DNA of 64,000 nucleotides from Bin87 sp965262485 (GTDB lineage: Bacteria; Chloroflexota; Dehalococcoidia; Lucifugimonadales; UBA3495): assembly GCA_965262485.1 (NCBI GenBank), contig OZ253540.1:3472001-3536000 (forward strand). Reading direction: 5' to 3'. Both the position numbers and the translations under genes were made by a program. Below, one piece after another: positions 35,571 through 44,673 of the stretch (position 1 is its first letter; each line of letters opens with the position of its first letter). The notes below the pieces were generated by a model. It was not told the DNA's origin. It worked only from the letters and a program-made list of their open reading frames with translations, and searched no databases.

Positions 35571-35871
35571 GTATCGTGTGATGGGATGCCGCCGGGCAGT
35601 TCCAGGAAGGATTGGAACCATTCCAGCTTGCTCTTGCCGAAGAGTTCCATATGCACCCAGGAATCGACGCCGCAGACAGTAGCGCAGATGGCGATGGCAA
35701 TGATGTCCACCAGTTTGTGGCGCCGAGTGCGTTCCACTCGGGGATCGTCCAAATCGGCGAAATGTTCGAGAATAGTTGCGTCAGGTGGTTGTACCATGGC
35801 CTCCCCGCGGTTCATTGGATCATGGCACGTTAGCACAATTCTAAAAATTGCATTAAGACGCGATTGCCCTG

Positions 35872-36581
35872 GCTTCAACACGGCCAGCGACCCGGAGCCG
35901 ATGCTCGGCGACCAAGTGGCGGAGGTTACACCCGATGGCGTCGAGGTGAATGTATGGCGGTCTGCCGACCACCTGGACCCGGAAACGGACGTGATTTGCC
36001 CCCTGGAAAGGCGCAACGCCTGGGGAGGCGCAAACGACCTTACGTCATCGCCCGACGGTCGCACCTTCCTGATCAGCTTCCGCATCCTCGACACTGTGGC
36101 GTTGGTGGACCGGTCAACGGGGCAGATTGCATGGAAGTGGGGGCCGGGCCACATATCCCATCAGCATCACCCCACCTACCTGGACAACGGCCACGTGCTG
36201 CTGTTGGATAACGGCGCCCACCGTCGGGGATTAAGCTACTCCCGGGTGATCGAGGTGGACCCATCCGCCAGCGAGATCGTGTGGCAGTACCAGGGCCTGC
36301 CGATAGTTTCCTTCTTCACCCACTTCACCGGCGGGGCGCAGCGCTTGCCCAACGGCAACACTCTGATAACCGAGGGCCTTACGGGCAGGTTGTTCGAGGT
36401 AACGCCCGGAAACGAGATAGTGTGGGAATTCGTCAGCCCCTTCGTTGTTCCGTCCCAGTTCGGCATGGCCAACGGCGTGTTCCGGGCCCACCGCTACGGC
36501 CCCGACCATCCGGCATTGCAGGGGAAGGAGTTGGACCCGGATCGACTCGGCAATTTCAATCGGCTGTATGGAGGCAGGTAA
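35872..36581 (+). pseudogene. Arylsulfotransferase-like beta-propeller protein, 5' truncated
   Basis: An open frame runs straight from the ISAs1 right end for about 235 codons. Seen: GANDLTSSPDGRTFLISFRI, DRSTGQIAWKWGPGHISHQH, HHPTYLDNGHVLLLDNGAHR, IVWQYQG, then GAQRLPNGNTLITEGLTGRL and NEIVWEF. Repeated blade motifs with HxP/NGN and WxxG are typical of ASST-family (arylsulfate sulfotransferase or related) proteins. The N-terminal half and signal peptide are gone, replaced by the transposon, so it is not functional as read. Confidence 0.7.
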
Positions 36582-36860
36582 ACCGAAGTCTTCCGGCAAG
36601 CCGAACGGGAAATCCTGGCCGGTGACTGCCGCCGGCGAAAGCACGGCATCCCGGCGTGGGTCAAAGACCAAGAGGGTATCGGCGTCACCAGTCTCAGATC
36701 GATACCTACGCCTTCCTGCGGGGTTCGGGCGTTCCCCAGATTTACAGCCGCCCAGGGAGCAGATAAACTAACTCCAAACTCAACGCCCGAACGAACAGCG
36801 ACCTGGTCGCCATTGAGAGCGGCGCAGTTTCCCGACGACAGCTTCACGGAGGTCGACGAT

Positions 36861-37274
36861 ATGTACAACAAGCCCATGATCAGCCTGGAACAGGCCCAGA
36901 ACGCCATTACAGCCATGATCGCCGATTTCAACCGGGAGCCTGACCGGCGCAAGGTCGATATGGCCGTGGTGGACGATGCCGGAAACCTGCTGGCCTACGC
37001 CCGGATGGACCGCTGCCTGAGACCCACCTTCGCCATTCGCAAAGCCTACACCTCCGCGGTTCGCTCCATGGACACCGCCGCTTTCGCCGAGCAACTCAGC
37101 AGCACGGGCCGGTCGCTAGAGTCCTTCGGGGATCCCCAGTTGATAGCGATACCGGGCGGAGTCGCCGTTCTCCACGACGGGATGGTAGTCGGAGCCATCG
37201 GAGTGGGAGGCCTGCCCAGCGGTTTCGACGACGAGGCCATCGCCAAGGCGGGGGTAGCGGCACTAGGAATTTAA
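36861..37274 (+). CDS. GlcG/HbpS-family protein
   Basis: The protein has 137 residues from the ATG at 36861 (GGAGG upstream); the frame extends to 36813 but the family starts at MISLEQAQNAITAM. Seen: VDMAVVDDAGNLLAYARMDR, AIRKAYTSAV, QLIAIPGGVAVLHDGMVVGA and IGVGGLPSGFDDEAIAKAGV, the full GlcG/HbpS pattern. Known: this small fold occurs in haem-binding HbpS and as an auxiliary protein encoded beside glycolate or dehydratase genes; the biochemical role is often unknown. It lies alone between a sulfotransferase remnant and a dipeptidase. Confidence 0.88.
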   Translation: MYNKPMISLEQAQNAITAMIADFNREPDRRKVDMAVVDDAGNLLAYARMDRCLRPTFAIRKAYTSAVRSMDTAAFAEQLSSTGRSLESFGDPQLIAIPGGVAVLHDGMVVGAIGVGGLPSGFDDEAIAKAGVAALGI

Positions 37275-37628
37275 CCGCGGCGGGGTCTGCCGTAAAGCCC
37301 GCGAACGACGCAAAGACGATCAGTATCGCGCCCATCGAAAAGGCAGCAGAGCGCTCTCTCCCGTCTCCACCATTCCCAGCTAAATGTCCGGTAACCGCCT
37401 GAACCGTACCGGCAGGACTGATTGTCGTTGACCAACTGGAAAATAAACAATCGCTTCGGCCGCGCCGACCTGCACATGCGGCAGCCCAGGACCGACTATC
37501 TGAAATAGCGATTGGACGAGGGTTTGGCATCCAGCACGATGCTGCCGCACGGCCGGAACGTTGTGCTGTCCCGCGTCCGCTCGGTGGTCGCCGTGAATGC
37601 CCACGCGTACCGATTGCCGCAAGACCAT
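37275..37628. other. Gap without recognisable gene
   Basis: About 350 bp after the GlcG-like gene. Short frames in both directions have no family likeness. The following 130 bp are a degenerate CATTGCGAG-type repeat. Confidence 0.45.
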
Positions 37629-37759
37629 CATTGCGAGCACGCTGACGGGCGTGTGGCAATCTCGTCGAGGCAATGGCGATCATATACATTGCAATGGCGA
37701 CCGTATACATTGAACGTCGCATTGCCAACGGGATTGCCACGCTTCGCGCGCGATGACAA
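37629..37759. repeat. Degenerate CATTGCGAG-type dispersed repeat
   Basis: It starts CATTGCGAG, contains GTGGCAATCTCGTCGAGGCA and a pair of similar CATTGCAATGGC motifs, and ends GCGCGATGACA, in rough inverted symmetry with the start. It resembles the repeat at 42406-42519 and similar dispersed repeats in Dehalococcoidia genomes (family knowledge). Confidence 0.5.
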
Positions 37760-37795
37760 ACTGCGGACGGGCGAGTTAACGAACGGAGTTGCATT

Positions 37796-38917
37796 ATGAC
37801 CCTTGGCCGCTTCCACTTCGTCAGTCAGGTGGGCCGTGTCCCCTCCATGACCGTGCCGCTGGACGCGCGGCAGGAAATCAGGTTCCAGCGCCTGATGGAA
37901 GAGGCGATCATGATCGACCTCCACCAGCATCCGATGGTCCTGCCTGAAGACTTCAGCCAATACTGGGAGTACCTGCGCAGCGACCGCTACGTCTGGGGGT
38001 ACGACGCGGTGAGAGCCGGCGGCTTTACCGCCGTGGGTACGGCCAACGTCTTTCGCGGGATGCTGCACACCAACGAGATGTCGTTCATCCGCTTTTCCGA
38101 TCTTCTGGAGGAGATCAGCATGATGATTGCGGACATTTCGCGGCATGACAACGTGTTACGGGTCAGTAATGCGGCCGAGATAGAGTCGGCCAAGCAGCGG
38201 GGCAAGGTGGGGTTCCTGCCCACGGTGGAGCACCTGGCCATCGGCAATGAGCTGAACCTGGTGGACGTGCTCTACAACGCGGGAATACGGCTGGCCGGCC
38301 TGACCTACAGCCGCAAGGCATACATTGGGGACGGCATCTTCGAGCGCAACGATGGCGGCCTCAGCGAGTTCGGGCTGGAGGTTGTCCAACGCATGAACGA
38401 GCTGGGCATGGTCGTCGACGTGTCCCACGCCTCATTCCGAACCGCCATGGACGCCATCGAGGCGTCGGAAACCCCGGTAACCTTCAGCCACGACGGTTCC
38501 TACACCCTGGCCAGCGACAGCCTCCAAGCGCGCAGGTTGAGAAAGGACGAGGAATTGCTGGCCTGTGCCCGCAAGGGCGGCGTCATCGGGATAACCGCCG
38601 TTCCCAACCGGCTCAGCAACGACCCAGAGCAAAGCATCGAGTGCGTGCTGGACCACTACGACTACATGGTCAACCTGGTGGGGGTGGACCACGTAGCCAT
38701 CGGCACGGATACGGGCATCGGCGACTCGGTGGGCGTGGGCGAGGTGGTGATGGGTCGCCCCGGGCCCACGCCGGCACGCTATCTAAACGGCCTGGAGTCT
38801 CCCGCCGACGGTAAGAACATCGTCCGCGGCCTGATTGCCCGTGGCTACTCCGACGAGGATGTCAGGAAGATCGCCGGCGGCAACGCCCTGGCATTGTTCA
38901 GGCGGGTCATGGGGTGA
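37796..38917 (+). CDS. Membrane-dipeptidase-like (M19) metallopeptidase
   Basis: The protein has 373 residues from an ATG with GGAG 8 bases upstream. Seen: MIDLHQHP (His43, His45), FLPTVEHLAIG (Glu145), VVDVSHAS (His211), TFSHDGS (His232) and AIGTDTGIGD (Asp305). These are the M19 binuclear zinc ligands, except that the first pair is normally His-x-Asp and here reads His-x-His. Known: M19 enzymes cleave dipeptides, often with a D-residue, or beta-lactam-like amides. There is no signal peptide, as in many bacterial members. Inferred: cytoplasmic dipeptide or amide hydrolase with a possibly altered metal site. Confidence 0.88.
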   Translation: MTLGRFHFVSQVGRVPSMTVPLDARQEIRFQRLMEEAIMIDLHQHPMVLPEDFSQYWEYLRSDRYVWGYDAVRAGGFTAVGTANVFRGMLHTNEMSFIRFSDLLEEISMMIADISRHDNVLRVSNAAEIESAKQRGKVGFLPTVEHLAIGNELNLVDVLYNAGIRLAGLTYSRKAYIGDGIFERNDGGLSEFGLEVVQRMNELGMVVDVSHASFRTAMDAIEASETPVTFSHDGSYTLASDSLQARRLRKDEELLACARKGGVIGITAVPNRLSNDPEQSIECVLDHYDYMVNLVGVDHVAIGTDTGIGDSVGVGEVVMGRPGPTPARYLNGLESPADGKNIVRGLIARGYSDEDVRKIAGGNALALFRRVMG

Positions 38918-39103
38918 GGGGGCGGGCGCTCTCTCGGTCAGGCAGACCAAATCACGACGCGGTCGACCCGTGGGAGTTTGCAGCCCCAACACAAACGCGT
39001 CATCGTAATCGCTTCTCGCCCATACGCTTACCAACTCGCCGCGAGCAATTGAAGTAATGCCAATTATATGAAGCGTCAATAGTCGGTATTCCTGCGACTC
39101 TGA

Positions 39104-40048
39104 CTATCCGGTCTGCGTAGGCGGTAGCACCTCCAAGGCCGTAGCAACCTTGGGAATCCCCGCGTCCCGGTGGTACCTCTCCCTAAATTCAAGACGTGTT
39201 GCTGGCTCAATACGACCCGCTGGGTCATAGACTTCTCGCTCCCCGTCCAACGGTATCGACATAAGGATCCCGCCGGCTTCGCTTGCCTCCATGGGCAAGG
39301 CCCCGCCATCCTTGTGAAGTACTCTTGGCAACGCCCGGTGGTAGCAAGACCTTGGATCAAACAGAGGAAACGGCTCCAATACAGGTGCAGCATTGGGATC
39401 ATCAGACAAAAGTCTGAGCGATTTCTGTGCCTTAGGACATGAAACCAAGCATCGCCATGGGAGAGTGTTCTTCTTGACGTGAATGCTGTTGAAGTTTTTG
39501 GCGCCCCAATTATTCATCGCCGTGCGGATGTTGGATGAAGGTGTGATGGAGCAACCTAAATCCTTAAGCTCCGGCGTGCCATCGCAACAATGATAGTGCC
39601 TGCGTACATTGGCGTTTTGGGTGAAATTGTAGAGACTGTACAAAGAGGCCGCATGGTTGCGTTGTGCAAATCGTTCGAGAAGATCGATTTGCTGTCCATG
39701 GCTATTACTATGCTTGAAACTGGAGTACCTGTCATCAGTCAGGTTGAACTTTTTGGCTTGAATTGCGAAACGAAACCATCCGAGCTGTACGGACCCCACC
39801 CACAACTCGAAGTACGTTCCCCACTGGGCCTCGTCCGGTTTGGCAGTTTGGGTGAAATGGGCCAGGGTTGATCCATGCATATAGAGGTTCATTGTTATTA
39901 GGTCTGTTATCGTCTCTTCCCCGAACCGTACCGGGCCCAAGGGGCTACGGCTTGTGTATGAGCTTTTGACGTAGCTTAGCCGCTCCCAAACCTCGCGCGA
40001 TTGACGAGAGAACAGAGTGGTCAGATCCGTGAAACTCCGAGTCGTCAT
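39104..40048 (-). CDS. DUF6615-like protein
   Basis: The protein has 314 residues from the ATG at 40048; upstream in-frame ATGs at 40057 and 40102 are possible. Seen: an N-terminal helical part (REVWERLSYVKSS, FGEETITDLI), HFTQTAKPDEAQWGTYFELW with VQLGWFRFAIQAKKF, QQIDLLERF and ASLYSLYNFTQN. The Q-A-K-K block after an acidic strand fits DUF6615, a family I associate with a restriction-endonuclease-like core (E...QAK). The family call comes from memory of the motif, not a search. It sits alone between catabolic genes and could be a stray defence or DNA-interacting gene. Confidence 0.55.
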   Translation of the reverse strand: MTTRSFTDLTTLFSRQSREVWERLSYVKSSYTSRSPLGPVRFGEETITDLITMNLYMHGSTLAHFTQTAKPDEAQWGTYFELWVGSVQLGWFRFAIQAKKFNLTDDRYSSFKHSNSHGQQIDLLERFAQRNHAASLYSLYNFTQNANVRRHYHCCDGTPELKDLGCSITPSSNIRTAMNNWGAKNFNSIHVKKNTLPWRCLVSCPKAQKSLRLLSDDPNAAPVLEPFPLFDPRSCYHRALPRVLHKDGGALPMEASEAGGILMSIPLDGEREVYDPAGRIEPATRLEFRERYHRDAGIPKVATALEVLPPTQTG

Positions 40049-40227
40049 AGTTGTCCATCCTTTCACGCGTTGGTAATCATAGTATACGAACCTGCACCCC
40101 ATTGCTCGCTAGGGTTCGAAAGGCACCCAAACGTTGGCGGTAACCCCGTGGCACGGGCACCAACAAGCAAACCCTCCCAAAGACTTGTACAATACCTTCA
40201 GGTTAGGTTGAAGGAGGCGCACATATC

Positions 40228-41280
40228 ATGAAGTTTGCCCTGTTTTTGCTGGGTTCCTGGACAGAGCCGGAGGCCAGCGCCCAGAGCCGTATCTTTGGTG
40301 AAATGCTGGAGCAGGTTGAATACGCCGAGGAGCTGGGCTTCGATTCAATCTGGATAGCGGAGCATCACTCCAGCCGGTACGGCATCTGCCCCTCCCTGAT
40401 GCCGCTGCTCTGCCACATCGCTGCTCGTACCAAAAAGATCCGCATCGGCGCCGGCGTCAGCGTCCTGCCTTTCCACAATCCCATTTTCCTGGCCGAGGAG
40501 AGCGCCATGCTGGACGTTCTGAGCAATGGCCGGCTGGACTTCGGCGTTGGACGCGGCTCGGCGGATTACGAGTACGGCAACTTTAACGTCGACTTTGACA
40601 CCCGGGACGTGCGAACCCAGGAGGCCTTGGACATCATCCTGGGGCTGTGGACCCAGTCGGATTTCTCGTTTCAGGGCGAGTTCTACCAGGTGAAAGACCT
40701 GACAATTGCCCCCTGGCCCGTGCAGCAGCCCCATCCGCCGGTGTACCTGGCCGTGTCCCGCACCCCCGCCAGCGTGGACGTTGCCGTGTCGCGAGACCTG
40801 CCCATCCTGACCAGCTTTTCCACTCCCGAGGCCGATAACCTGGGCCTGTTCTCCCTTTACGCCGAACGCTGCGTCGCTGCCGGGAAGGATCTGCCCGTAG
40901 CGGAAATGCCCTACTTCCGGTTCGTGTACGTGGACGAGGACGAACAGGCGGCCCGGGAATACCCGCGGCAGTCGCTGACCTGGGTCCGTGACCTCGGCGG
41001 TTACCGGCGCACCCTGACCCGCGGCGATGAGATCAACGTGGACCTGGACCACTGGCGCCGAACCCGCACCGTCGAACCGGCCAGCTACGAGTCGGAACTG
41101 GAGACCACCGCCTACTTCGGCACGCCGGAGCAATGCGTGCAGCGAATCACCAGGCTGCGGGACGAACACGGCATCGGGTACTTCGGCGCCAGCATGTCCT
41201 TCGGCAGCATGGAGCACTCCAGGGTATTGCGCTCCATGGAGCTCTTCGCGAAGGAAGTGATGCCCAAGTTCTGGGAATAG
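40228..41280 (+). CDS. Luciferase-like flavin-dependent oxidoreductase D
   Basis: The protein has 350 residues, with AAGGAGG upstream of the ATG. Seen: FDSIWIAEHHSSRYGICPSL, IRIGAGVSVLPFHNPIFLAE, AMLDVLSNGRLDFGVGRGSA and FQGEFYQVKDLTIAPWPVQQ, then YFGTPEQCVQRITRLRDE. AEHH and GVGRGS are the strong luciferase-like monooxygenase hallmarks. It is close to paralog C (10048-11112) in motif order but not identical. It is followed by a lactonase-like gene 196 bp on, in the same direction. Inferred: Baeyer-Villiger-type oxidation yielding a lactone that the next gene product could open; plausible but untested. Confidence 0.9.
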   Translation: MKFALFLLGSWTEPEASAQSRIFGEMLEQVEYAEELGFDSIWIAEHHSSRYGICPSLMPLLCHIAARTKKIRIGAGVSVLPFHNPIFLAEESAMLDVLSNGRLDFGVGRGSADYEYGNFNVDFDTRDVRTQEALDIILGLWTQSDFSFQGEFYQVKDLTIAPWPVQQPHPPVYLAVSRTPASVDVAVSRDLPILTSFSTPEADNLGLFSLYAERCVAAGKDLPVAEMPYFRFVYVDEDEQAAREYPRQSLTWVRDLGGYRRTLTRGDEINVDLDHWRRTRTVEPASYESELETTAYFGTPEQCVQRITRLRDEHGIGYFGASMSFGSMEHSRVLRSMELFAKEVMPKFWE

Positions 41281-41475
41281 AACCTCGCCACCGGCTCTGG
41301 CGAGTCCAGGATCTCGCCGCCGACGGTGGATGATGGTTAGGTTATCGCCGTAACGGTTATAATTGCGCTGGCGGCCGGACGACGCCATCCGGCACATCAC
41401 CGAAACGCTGAGATACGGCGATCAGTCCATCAGCGGAGCGCCGCCATTCGTACAAACCAGTATCAGGAGGACACC

Positions 41476-42381
41476 ATGCCCGATAGTTTGGATCAGATCG
41501 TGGAATCTTACGAAGCGGAACGGCTGGCCACCGGGTTCGAGTTTACCGAAGGGCCCCTGTGGCACCCGGATGGCTACCTGCTATTCGTGAACAACCGCAT
41601 CAACGTCATCTATCGCCTGGTTCCCGGCGGCGAACCCGAGGTCATACGGGAAAACAGCGGGGGCGCCAACGGCCTGACCTTTGACCTCCAGGGCAGGATC
41701 ATAATGTGCGACGGGGATGACCGGCAGATGACCCGCTGGGAACCCGACGGCTCCATCACCGTCATCGCCGATCGCTGGGAGGGCAAGCGGCTGCACCGGC
41801 CCAACGACGTGGTGTGCCGCTCCGACGGAAGCATCTACTTCACCAACCCCGGCCTGCGCCTGCCCCCACAGGAGCGGGACATCGACTTCCACGGCATCCA
41901 CCGCATCGCCCCCGACGGCACAGTGACCGCCGTGATCACGGATTTGGAATCGCCCAACGGACTGGCCTTCTCTCCCGACGAAACCATCCTGTACGCCGAT
42001 AACACCCGTCGCGGCGACGAATGTGCGACGGAGAAGGAACGGGGTGAGGTTTGCACCCACCAGTACATCCGGGCGTACGACGTGGCACCCGACGGCTCGG
42101 TGAGCAACAGCCGGCTGTTCGCCAACATGCACTCGGCGGAGGACGGCGTCCCCGACGGGATGAAGGTTGATACCAACGGCCGGCTGTACTGCACCGGCGC
42201 CGAAGGAGTCTGGGTCTTCGAGCCGGACGGAACCCTTTTGGGCATAATTCGGCTGCCCGAGATTCCGGCCAACTGCGCCTGGGGCGACGCTGACTATCGC
42301 ACCATGTACTTCACGGCCCGTAGCTCGGTCTACCGGATGCGGTTGAAGACCACCGGTATCAACCCCTGGCGGGGCGGCTGA
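41476..42381 (+). CDS. SMP-30/gluconolactonase-family lactonase
   Basis: The protein has 301 residues, with AGGAGG 5 bases before the ATG. Seen: GFEFTEGPLWHPDGYLLFVN (Glu25 is the expected metal ligand), GGANGLTFDLQGR, RPNDVVCRSDGSIYFTNPGL (Asn ligand), ESPNGLAFSPDETILYADNT and DGVPDGMKVDTNGRLYCTGA (Asp ligand). The order fits the six-bladed propeller of SMP-30/LRE enzymes, calcium- or zinc-dependent lactone hydrolases. It is downstream of flavin oxidoreductase D. Inferred: opens a sugar or cyclic-ketone-derived lactone in the cytoplasm. Confidence 0.92.
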   Translation: MPDSLDQIVESYEAERLATGFEFTEGPLWHPDGYLLFVNNRINVIYRLVPGGEPEVIRENSGGANGLTFDLQGRIIMCDGDDRQMTRWEPDGSITVIADRWEGKRLHRPNDVVCRSDGSIYFTNPGLRLPPQERDIDFHGIHRIAPDGTVTAVITDLESPNGLAFSPDETILYADNTRRGDECATEKERGEVCTHQYIRAYDVAPDGSVSNSRLFANMHSAEDGVPDGMKVDTNGRLYCTGAEGVWVFEPDGTLLGIIRLPEIPANCAWGDADYRTMYFTARSSVYRMRLKTTGINPWRGG

Positions 42382-42405
42382 CCGGCCTGATCAGGGTCTT
42401 CGCAT

Positions 42406-42519
42406 TGTCATTGCGAGAATGCGGTCAGGCATTCGTGGTAATCTCGTCGGGGTATTGACGACTGCACATCACCGCCGCTGCTACGCTGACGAGATTGCCG
42501 GGCTTCGCTCGCAATGACA
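42406..42519. repeat. Dispersed inverted repeat with TGTCATTGCGAG ends
   Basis: TGTCATTGCGAG (42406-42417) and CTCGCAATGACA (42508-42519) are perfect 12-bp inverted ends of a 114-bp unit. It contains GGTAATCTCGTCGGGG and, inverted, TGACGAGATTGCCGGG, so it folds into a long hairpin. It lies between the lactonase and the deacetylase; a degenerate relative is at 37629-37759. Non-coding; MITE- or REP-like. Confidence 0.75.
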
Positions 42520-42582
42520 CATTAGGCGCGCGTGAGAAACAACCCTGGAGGCGCACGGCGGACGCGTAGGAGGAACTATCTC

Positions 42583-43476
42583 ATGGCAGCACGCGACCTG
42601 ATCGGCTACGGCCCCAAACCGCCGGTGGTTGAATGGCCCAACGGCGCCCGGATCGCCGTATCCTTTGTCGTCAACTACGAGGAGGGATCCGAACATTCCA
42701 TCCTGGACGGAGACCCTCACGGCGAGACGGTAGGAGAGTCGCCGTCGCCGGTAGCCAGGGGCGAGAGGGACCTGGCAAATGAGTCTTTCTTCGAGTACGG
42801 GAGCCGGGTCGGTGTCTGGCGCATCCTCGATATGTTGGAAGAGTACGGTGTCGACTCGACCTTCTTCGCCTGCGCCCTGGCCCTGGAACGCAATCCCGCA
42901 GTGGGGCCGGAGGTCATTCGCCGGGGACACGAGGTAATGGGCCACGGCAACCGCTGGGAAGAATATTACAAGATGGACCGGGAGGCTGAACGACGGGCCA
43001 TCAATGAGGCCGTGGCCTCCATCACTCGCGCCACCGGGCAGCGGCCGCTGGGCTGGTACACGCGCTACGGGCCGAGCGTGAACACCCGGGATTTGGTGGT
43101 GGAGGAAGGCGGTTTCGTCTACGACTGCAACGCCTACAACGATGACCTGCCCTACTACACCGAGGTCCACGGAAACCCGTGGCTGGTGGTGCCCTACTCG
43201 CTGGAGGTCAACGACTACGGGTTTTGGCGCGGACAACTGTCAACGCCGATGGACTTCTTCGAGTCGGCGCGCAACTGCTTCGACACCCTTTACCGGGAGG
43301 GAGCAACTCACCCGAAGATGATGTCGGTGGGGCTCCATTGCCGCATCATCGGCAAGCCGGCCCGGGCGGCGGCGTTGCGCCGGTTCATCGAGTATGTGAA
43401 GGGCAAGCCCGATGTCTGGCTGGCCCGTCGCATCGACATCGCCCAGTGGTGGCTGGCCAACTACCCTGCCCGATAG
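42583..43476 (+). CDS. Polysaccharide deacetylase family protein (PuuE/allantoinase-like)
   Basis: The protein has 297 residues from the ATG at 42583 with GGAGGA upstream; an earlier frame start at 42532 lacks a site. Seen: ARIAVSFVVNYEEGSEHSIL, VWRILDMLEEYGVDSTFFAC, GHEVMGHGNRWEEYYKMDRE, GQRPLGWYTRYGPSVNTRD and LHCRIIGKPARAAALRRFIE. Known: the NYEEGSE motif and this spacing mark the NodB-fold group that includes metal-independent allantoinase PuuE and related amide hydrolases, rather than true chitin deacetylases. Its stop is 4 bp from the convergent oxidase. Inferred: hydrolysis of a cyclic or linear amide. Confidence 0.88.
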   Translation: MAARDLIGYGPKPPVVEWPNGARIAVSFVVNYEEGSEHSILDGDPHGETVGESPSPVARGERDLANESFFEYGSRVGVWRILDMLEEYGVDSTFFACALALERNPAVGPEVIRRGHEVMGHGNRWEEYYKMDREAERRAINEAVASITRATGQRPLGWYTRYGPSVNTRDLVVEEGGFVYDCNAYNDDLPYYTEVHGNPWLVVPYSLEVNDYGFWRGQLSTPMDFFESARNCFDTLYREGATHPKMMSVGLHCRIIGKPARAAALRRFIEYVKGKPDVWLARRIDIAQWWLANYPAR

Positions 43477-43479
43477 GGG

Positions 43480-44673
43480 CTATTCGTCCACGGTCTGGGC
43501 GGCGACCAGGAAATCGGCATCGGCGAAATCTGCGAAGCGGTCGGGGAGGAACTCGCTCATGTCGGAAACGACATCGGTTGATCCGCGGCAGACATAGTCG
43601 GTGATGATGCGGCCGGTGATGGGGCCCAGGTGGATGCCCTTTGTGGTGTGGCCGGTAGCCAGGAGAACGCCTTCCCGACCGGGGACCGGACCGATGATGG
43701 GTTTGCTGTCGGGGCTCAGCGGACGGGAACCGGCAAGCTGCTGCACCAACTCGGCACGCTCCAGGTCGGGAAAGACATCTATGGCGCGCTGGAGGAGTTC
43801 CAACCGGGCAGATTCGGTGGGCTGACGGTCAAACTCCTCGCCCCAGAACAGTTCTTTCTGGTCATAGTCACGTCCGCCGGTGCTGCCGACGCTGGTGAGA
43901 CCGTCCATACGGCTGATCATGTGACCGCGTTTGGGAGAGCTGATCAGCACACGCAGGGGTTCGCCCGGGTAGTTGAGCAAAAGGCGCTCTCCCTTCATGG
44001 GGCGGACGGGAACGGGGAAGCCCAGCCAGGGAGTGAAGGCTCGGCTCCAGGTGCCGGCGGCCACCACCACCGTGCCGCAGTGTATCTCCCCAGAGGCGGT
44101 CTGGACGCCGGAAATCGTGGTCCCGCTGGTGACCAGGCCGGTCACATCTCGGTGAATGATGTTGGCGACCTTGAGTTCGGCGCCCCGGGCCAGGGCCAGG
44201 TTGAAGCGGTAGCTGTCCAACTGGGCGGACTCGTCCTCATACACTGCGCCAATGATGGAGGGGGAGAGGCGGGGTTCGATGGATTGGACTTCCCCGGCAT
44301 CAATCCAGCGCATCTGGACGCGGGGTTGCTGCCAGACCATCAGGTCTTTGATCAGATCGGCCTCTTCGTCATCCAGGGCCAACCGGAGAGAAGGACGACG
44401 CTGGTAGAGCAGGTCCATGCCGGTGGCGGATTCCAGCTCGGGGACGATCTTCGGGAACTCGGCGTAAGATGCTAGGGCGATTTGGAATGACGCCCCCGGG
44501 GAGAATTCAGCGCCCAGCAGGCTGAGGGAACCGGTGGCGTGAGCGGAGGCGCCGCTGCCAATGGCCTCGCGCTCCAGGAGAGTCACGTTGACGCCCTCCC
44601 GGGCCAAGTAATAAGCAACCGAGCAGCCGACCACGCCGGCGCCAATCACAACCACGTCCGCAGTTTCAGGCAA
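43480..44673 (-). CDS. DAO-type FAD-dependent oxidoreductase
   Basis: The protein has 397 residues from a TTG at 44673, chosen because GGAGGACAAGGAT precedes it and the FAD motif then lies at residues 8-16. Seen: ADVVVIGAGVVGCSVAYYLA with VTLLEREAIGSGAS, CGTVVVAAGTWSRAFTPWLG, and the C-terminal SKPIIGPVPGREGVLLATGH then GIHLGPITGRIITD. This is the glycine/sarcosine/D-amino-acid oxidase layout. Known: such enzymes oxidise C-N bonds of amino acids or N-methyl compounds. It converges with the deacetylase. Inferred: amine or amino-acid oxidation; substrate unknown. Confidence 0.9.
   Translation of the reverse strand: MPETADVVVIGAGVVGCSVAYYLAREGVNVTLLEREAIGSGASAHATGSLSLLGAEFSPGASFQIALASYAEFPKIVPELESATGMDLLYQRRPSLRLALDDEEADLIKDLMVWQQPRVQMRWIDAGEVQSIEPRLSPSIIGAVYEDESAQLDSYRFNLALARGAELKVANIIHRDVTGLVTSGTTISGVQTASGEIHCGTVVVAAGTWSRAFTPWLGFPVPVRPMKGERLLLNYPGEPLRVLISSPKRGHMISRMDGLTSVGSTGGRDYDQKELFWGEEFDRQPTESARLELLQRAIDVFPDLERAELVQQLAGSRPLSPDSKPIIGPVPGREGVLLATGHTTKGIHLGPITGRIITDYVCRGSTDVVSDMSEFLPDRFADFADADFLVAAQTVDE

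Larger units (their letters stand above)
34330..35797 (-). pseudogene. ISAs1 transposase broken by a MITE and three palindromes
   Basis: The start ATG at 35797 has GGGAGG upstream. In order: ILEHFADLDDPRVERTRRHK, ICATVCGVDSWVHMELFGKS, LPGEVVAIDGKTARRSHDRA, LELQGCIVTIDAMGCQREIA, VDGGADYVLAVKENQGQLYQ, then RGHWSIENSLHWTLDVTFHE, the standard ISAs1 DDE core. Interruptions: palindrome at 35546-35570 (after SHDT, frame lost), palindrome at 35358-35386 (after MHP, frame lost), palindrome at 35304-35330 (adds PVSSTGQA in frame), and the 225-bp element at 34945-35169 inside REIAQQIVDGG. Excision of each restores the expected protein text. Confidence 0.85.
34315..35871. mobile_element. ISAs1-family element carrying further insertions
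   Basis: Inverted ends CAGGGCAATCGCGTCTTA at 34315-34332 and the complement at 35854-35871. Flanks differ (taggtgaaag versus gcttcaacac), so there is no target duplication, and both neighbouring genes are truncated. The body holds a transposase gene broken by a 225-bp MITE (34945-35169) and three palindromic mini-elements. Removing the MITE with one 10-bp repeat gives about 1.32 kb, normal for ISAs1. Confidence 0.85.

Noticed and set aside
40345..41400. 351-codon minus-strand frame
   Set aside because: Antisense to the flavin oxidoreductase at 40228-41280, which has all family motifs.
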